From Hyphomicrobiales bacterium (GTDB lineage Bacteria > Pseudomonadota > Alphaproteobacteria > Rhizobiales > Methyloligellaceae), in assembly GCA_022361215.1 (NCBI GenBank), contig JAKSBI010000799.1:1-32837 (forward strand): a stretch of DNA of 32,837 bases. Reading direction: 5' to 3'. The translations under genes were made by a program, and so were the position numbers. The notes under the pieces were generated by a model. The model had not been told where the DNA came from and ran no database searches. It was given only the letters and a program-made list of their open reading frames with translations. Of this stretch, positions 31,461-32,837 are shown one piece after another. The stretch's first letter is position 1. Each line of letters starts with the position of its first letter.

Positions 31461-32837
31461 CTAGAAAAAGTCGTGCGGAATCGGGGCCGCCAGGGTCCCG
31501 TCGCCCCTGAGCGCGGCGAGCTGCTCGGGCCAGACGAGCACCGCGAACAGAACCAGCAGCGCGAGCACCAGGGGGCCGAGCACGGCGGCGAGCTTCAGGA
31601 GGTCGCTCGAACGGAAGCCGTCCTGCTCGATGGAGGCGAACAGCGCCACGGGCTTGGCGCTCGCCGGCAGCGTCTGGCAGAAGCCGGTGCCGAGCGCGAT
31701 CACCAGCACCAGCAGCGCCATGTCGTGCCCGAGCCCCGCCAGCGGCACGCCGAGCGCCGGGATCAGGACCGCGGTGCGCGCCGTGCGCGAGTTGACCAGC
31801 AGGTGAAAGGCGGTGGCGACGCCGGCGACCATGAGCACGATCAGCACCCGGCTCTCCGTCACCGCCGCGGGCGTGACCTCCAGCAGCCGTGCGGCGAGCC
31901 AGGTATCGGCGCCCGTCGCGCTCATGCCCTTGGCCAGCGACATGGTGGCGGCGAGGAACACCAGAAGCTCCACGTCCACCTTGCGGAAGGCGTCCTTGGT
32001 CTTCATGCCGGACAGCGACTTGGAGAGCACCGCCGCCGCGCCGATCAGCGCCACGGCCGGCGCCGGCAGCCCGTGCCACGGCATCGTGACCCAGAGCGCG
32101 ACCGTGCCGGCCACGGCGAGGCAGACCATGGTCTGGGCGCGGGTGAAGGGCGCGCACGGCGCCGCGGCGCGCGCGAGGCGCTTGGCCCGCGCCTCGGCCG
32201 GCGCGAACAGACGCAGGATCAGCTCCACCGCCAGCAGCGACGTGGCCAGCGCGAAGGGCAGCGTCAGGGCCGACCATTCGAGCACGCCGATCGGCTGCCC
32301 CGTGGCCTTGGCGATGGCGTCGGCCGCGACCACATGGGCGCCGGCGCCGATCAGCGAGCCGCCGGCCGAGAGCAGGATCACGGTCGGGAACATCAGGGCC
32401 AGCGGCCGCGTCAGCCGCGGGTCGGGCAGCCGCTCGGCCAGCACCAGAAAGACCGGCAGGAGCAGGGCCGCCCGGCCCGAGGTGGAGGGGATGGCGAACG
32501 CCGTGGCCACGATCACGCCGGCGACGCCGTAAAACAGGCCGCGCACGGTCGCGAACCGCCGTGTGGCGGCCAGCGAGACGCGCTCCGCGACGCCGCTGGC
32601 CGTGAGCGCGCCGGCCACCACGAAGGCGCTCAGCATCAGCCAGATCATCGGGTGGGCGAGCGAGGCCTCGAGCGCCGCGCCCGGCAGGGCGCCGCTGGCG
32701 ACCATGGCCACGGCGGCGAGGATGGCGACGGTGACGTCGGGCAGGTCGCTCAGCGTCCAGCCGATCACCGCCAGCGCCGTCACCGCCAGCGCCGCCCGGC
32801 CGCTCGCCTCCAGACCGCCCGGCAGCGCCACCGCACA
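31461..32837 (-). CDS. SLC13/DASS-family anion transporter, N-terminus outside window
   Basis: At least 456 residues are visible and the frame continues past the window edge. A dozen or so hydrophobic helices are present. The motif SGRAALLLPVFLVLA near residue 118 and the second copy SRTARTAVLIPALGVPLAGLG near 348 are the two inverted-repeat hairpin motifs typical of the family (SNT-like sites are SNS/SRT variants here). The C-terminal segment has FAVLVWP before a short tail. Family members carry dicarboxylates, sulfate or other small anions with Na+. The specificity is not readable, though a glycerate-kinase neighbour suggests an organic acid. The GTG at 32831 may not be the true start. Confidence 0.85.
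   Translation of the reverse strand, partial: CAVALPGGLEASGRAALAVTALAVIGWTLSDLPDVTVAILAAVAMVASGALPGAALEASLAHPMIWLMLSAFVVAGALTASGVAERVSLAATRRFATVRGLFYGVAGVIVATAFAIPSTSGRAALLLPVFLVLAERLPDPRLTRPLALMFPTVILLSAGGSLIGAGAHVVAADAIAKATGQPIGVLEWSALTLPFALATSLLAVELILRLFAPAEARAKRLARAAAPCAPFTRAQTMVCLAVAGTVALWVTMPWHGLPAPAVALIGAAAVLSKSLSGMKTKDAFRKVDVELLVFLAATMSLAKGMSATGADTWLAARLLEVTPAAVTESRVLIVLMVAGVATAFHLLVNSRTARTAVLIPALGVPLAGLGHDMALLVLVIALGTGFCQTLPASAKPVALFASIEQDGFRSSDLLKLAAVLGPLVLALLVLFAVLVWPEQLAALRGDGTLAAPIPHDFF

Overview
The window looks like chromosomal DNA of a high-GC alphaproteobacterium, probably from or near the Rhodospirillales. This rests on high-GC codon use, the neighbouring Tim44-like (TimA), FxsA and SecB genes, a thioredoxin-TPR (CnoX-type), LON-domain and Trm112 gene run, a UbiH-type ubiquinone hydroxylase, and a short palindromic repeat of a kind common in alphaproteobacteria. 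No computation or database search was run; all calls come from reading the sequence and its translations.

Layout. Positions 1-2150 carry protein-export and membrane housekeeping genes: timA on the minus strand, then fxsA and secB on the plus strand. Positions 2175-3210 hold a compact RES/Xre toxin-antitoxin pair on the minus strand, with a perfect inverted repeat lying across its predicted promoter. Positions 3241-4560 hold an outer-membrane beta-barrel gene with a clear intrinsic terminator. Positions 4739-7384 hold a PfkB-family (adenosine-type) kinase, an EI24/CysZ-like membrane protein and a secreted transglycosylase-like protein with an EF-hand. After an AT-rich, gene-free stretch comes a large autotransporter (8040-11426). 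Then come tesB, a ubiH-type monooxygenase and a TauD/TfdA dioxygenase (11444-14589). Positions 14590-16785 hold a hipBA-type module with several operator-like palindromes and lower GC than its surroundings. Positions 16975-19542 hold a TonB-dependent receptor behind a small DUF2946-like protein.

Positions 19710-22532 hold a minus-strand housekeeping run: a YbaK/ProX-type deacylase, a CnoX-type thioredoxin, a LON substrate-binding-domain protein and Trm112. Two copies of an unnamed palindromic element interrupt or flank it (20651-20918 and 22536-22697). These copies share near-identical central sequence and paired (compensatory) changes in their stems. One copy abuts the LON-domain gene, whose conserved N-terminus has no ordinary start codon. 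The other supplies the ribosome-binding site of the YbaK-type gene. They are the least explained signal in the window.

Positions 22801-23365 hold a small membrane protein and tRNA-Gly(GCC). Positions 23801-28726 hold a four-gene dipeptide/oligopeptide ABC importer operon, with every junction a 4-bp overlap and a fused two-domain ATPase, read divergently from a LysR-type regulator (29132-30094). The window ends with a GarK/GlxK-type glycerate kinase and an SLC13-type anion transporter that runs off the right edge.
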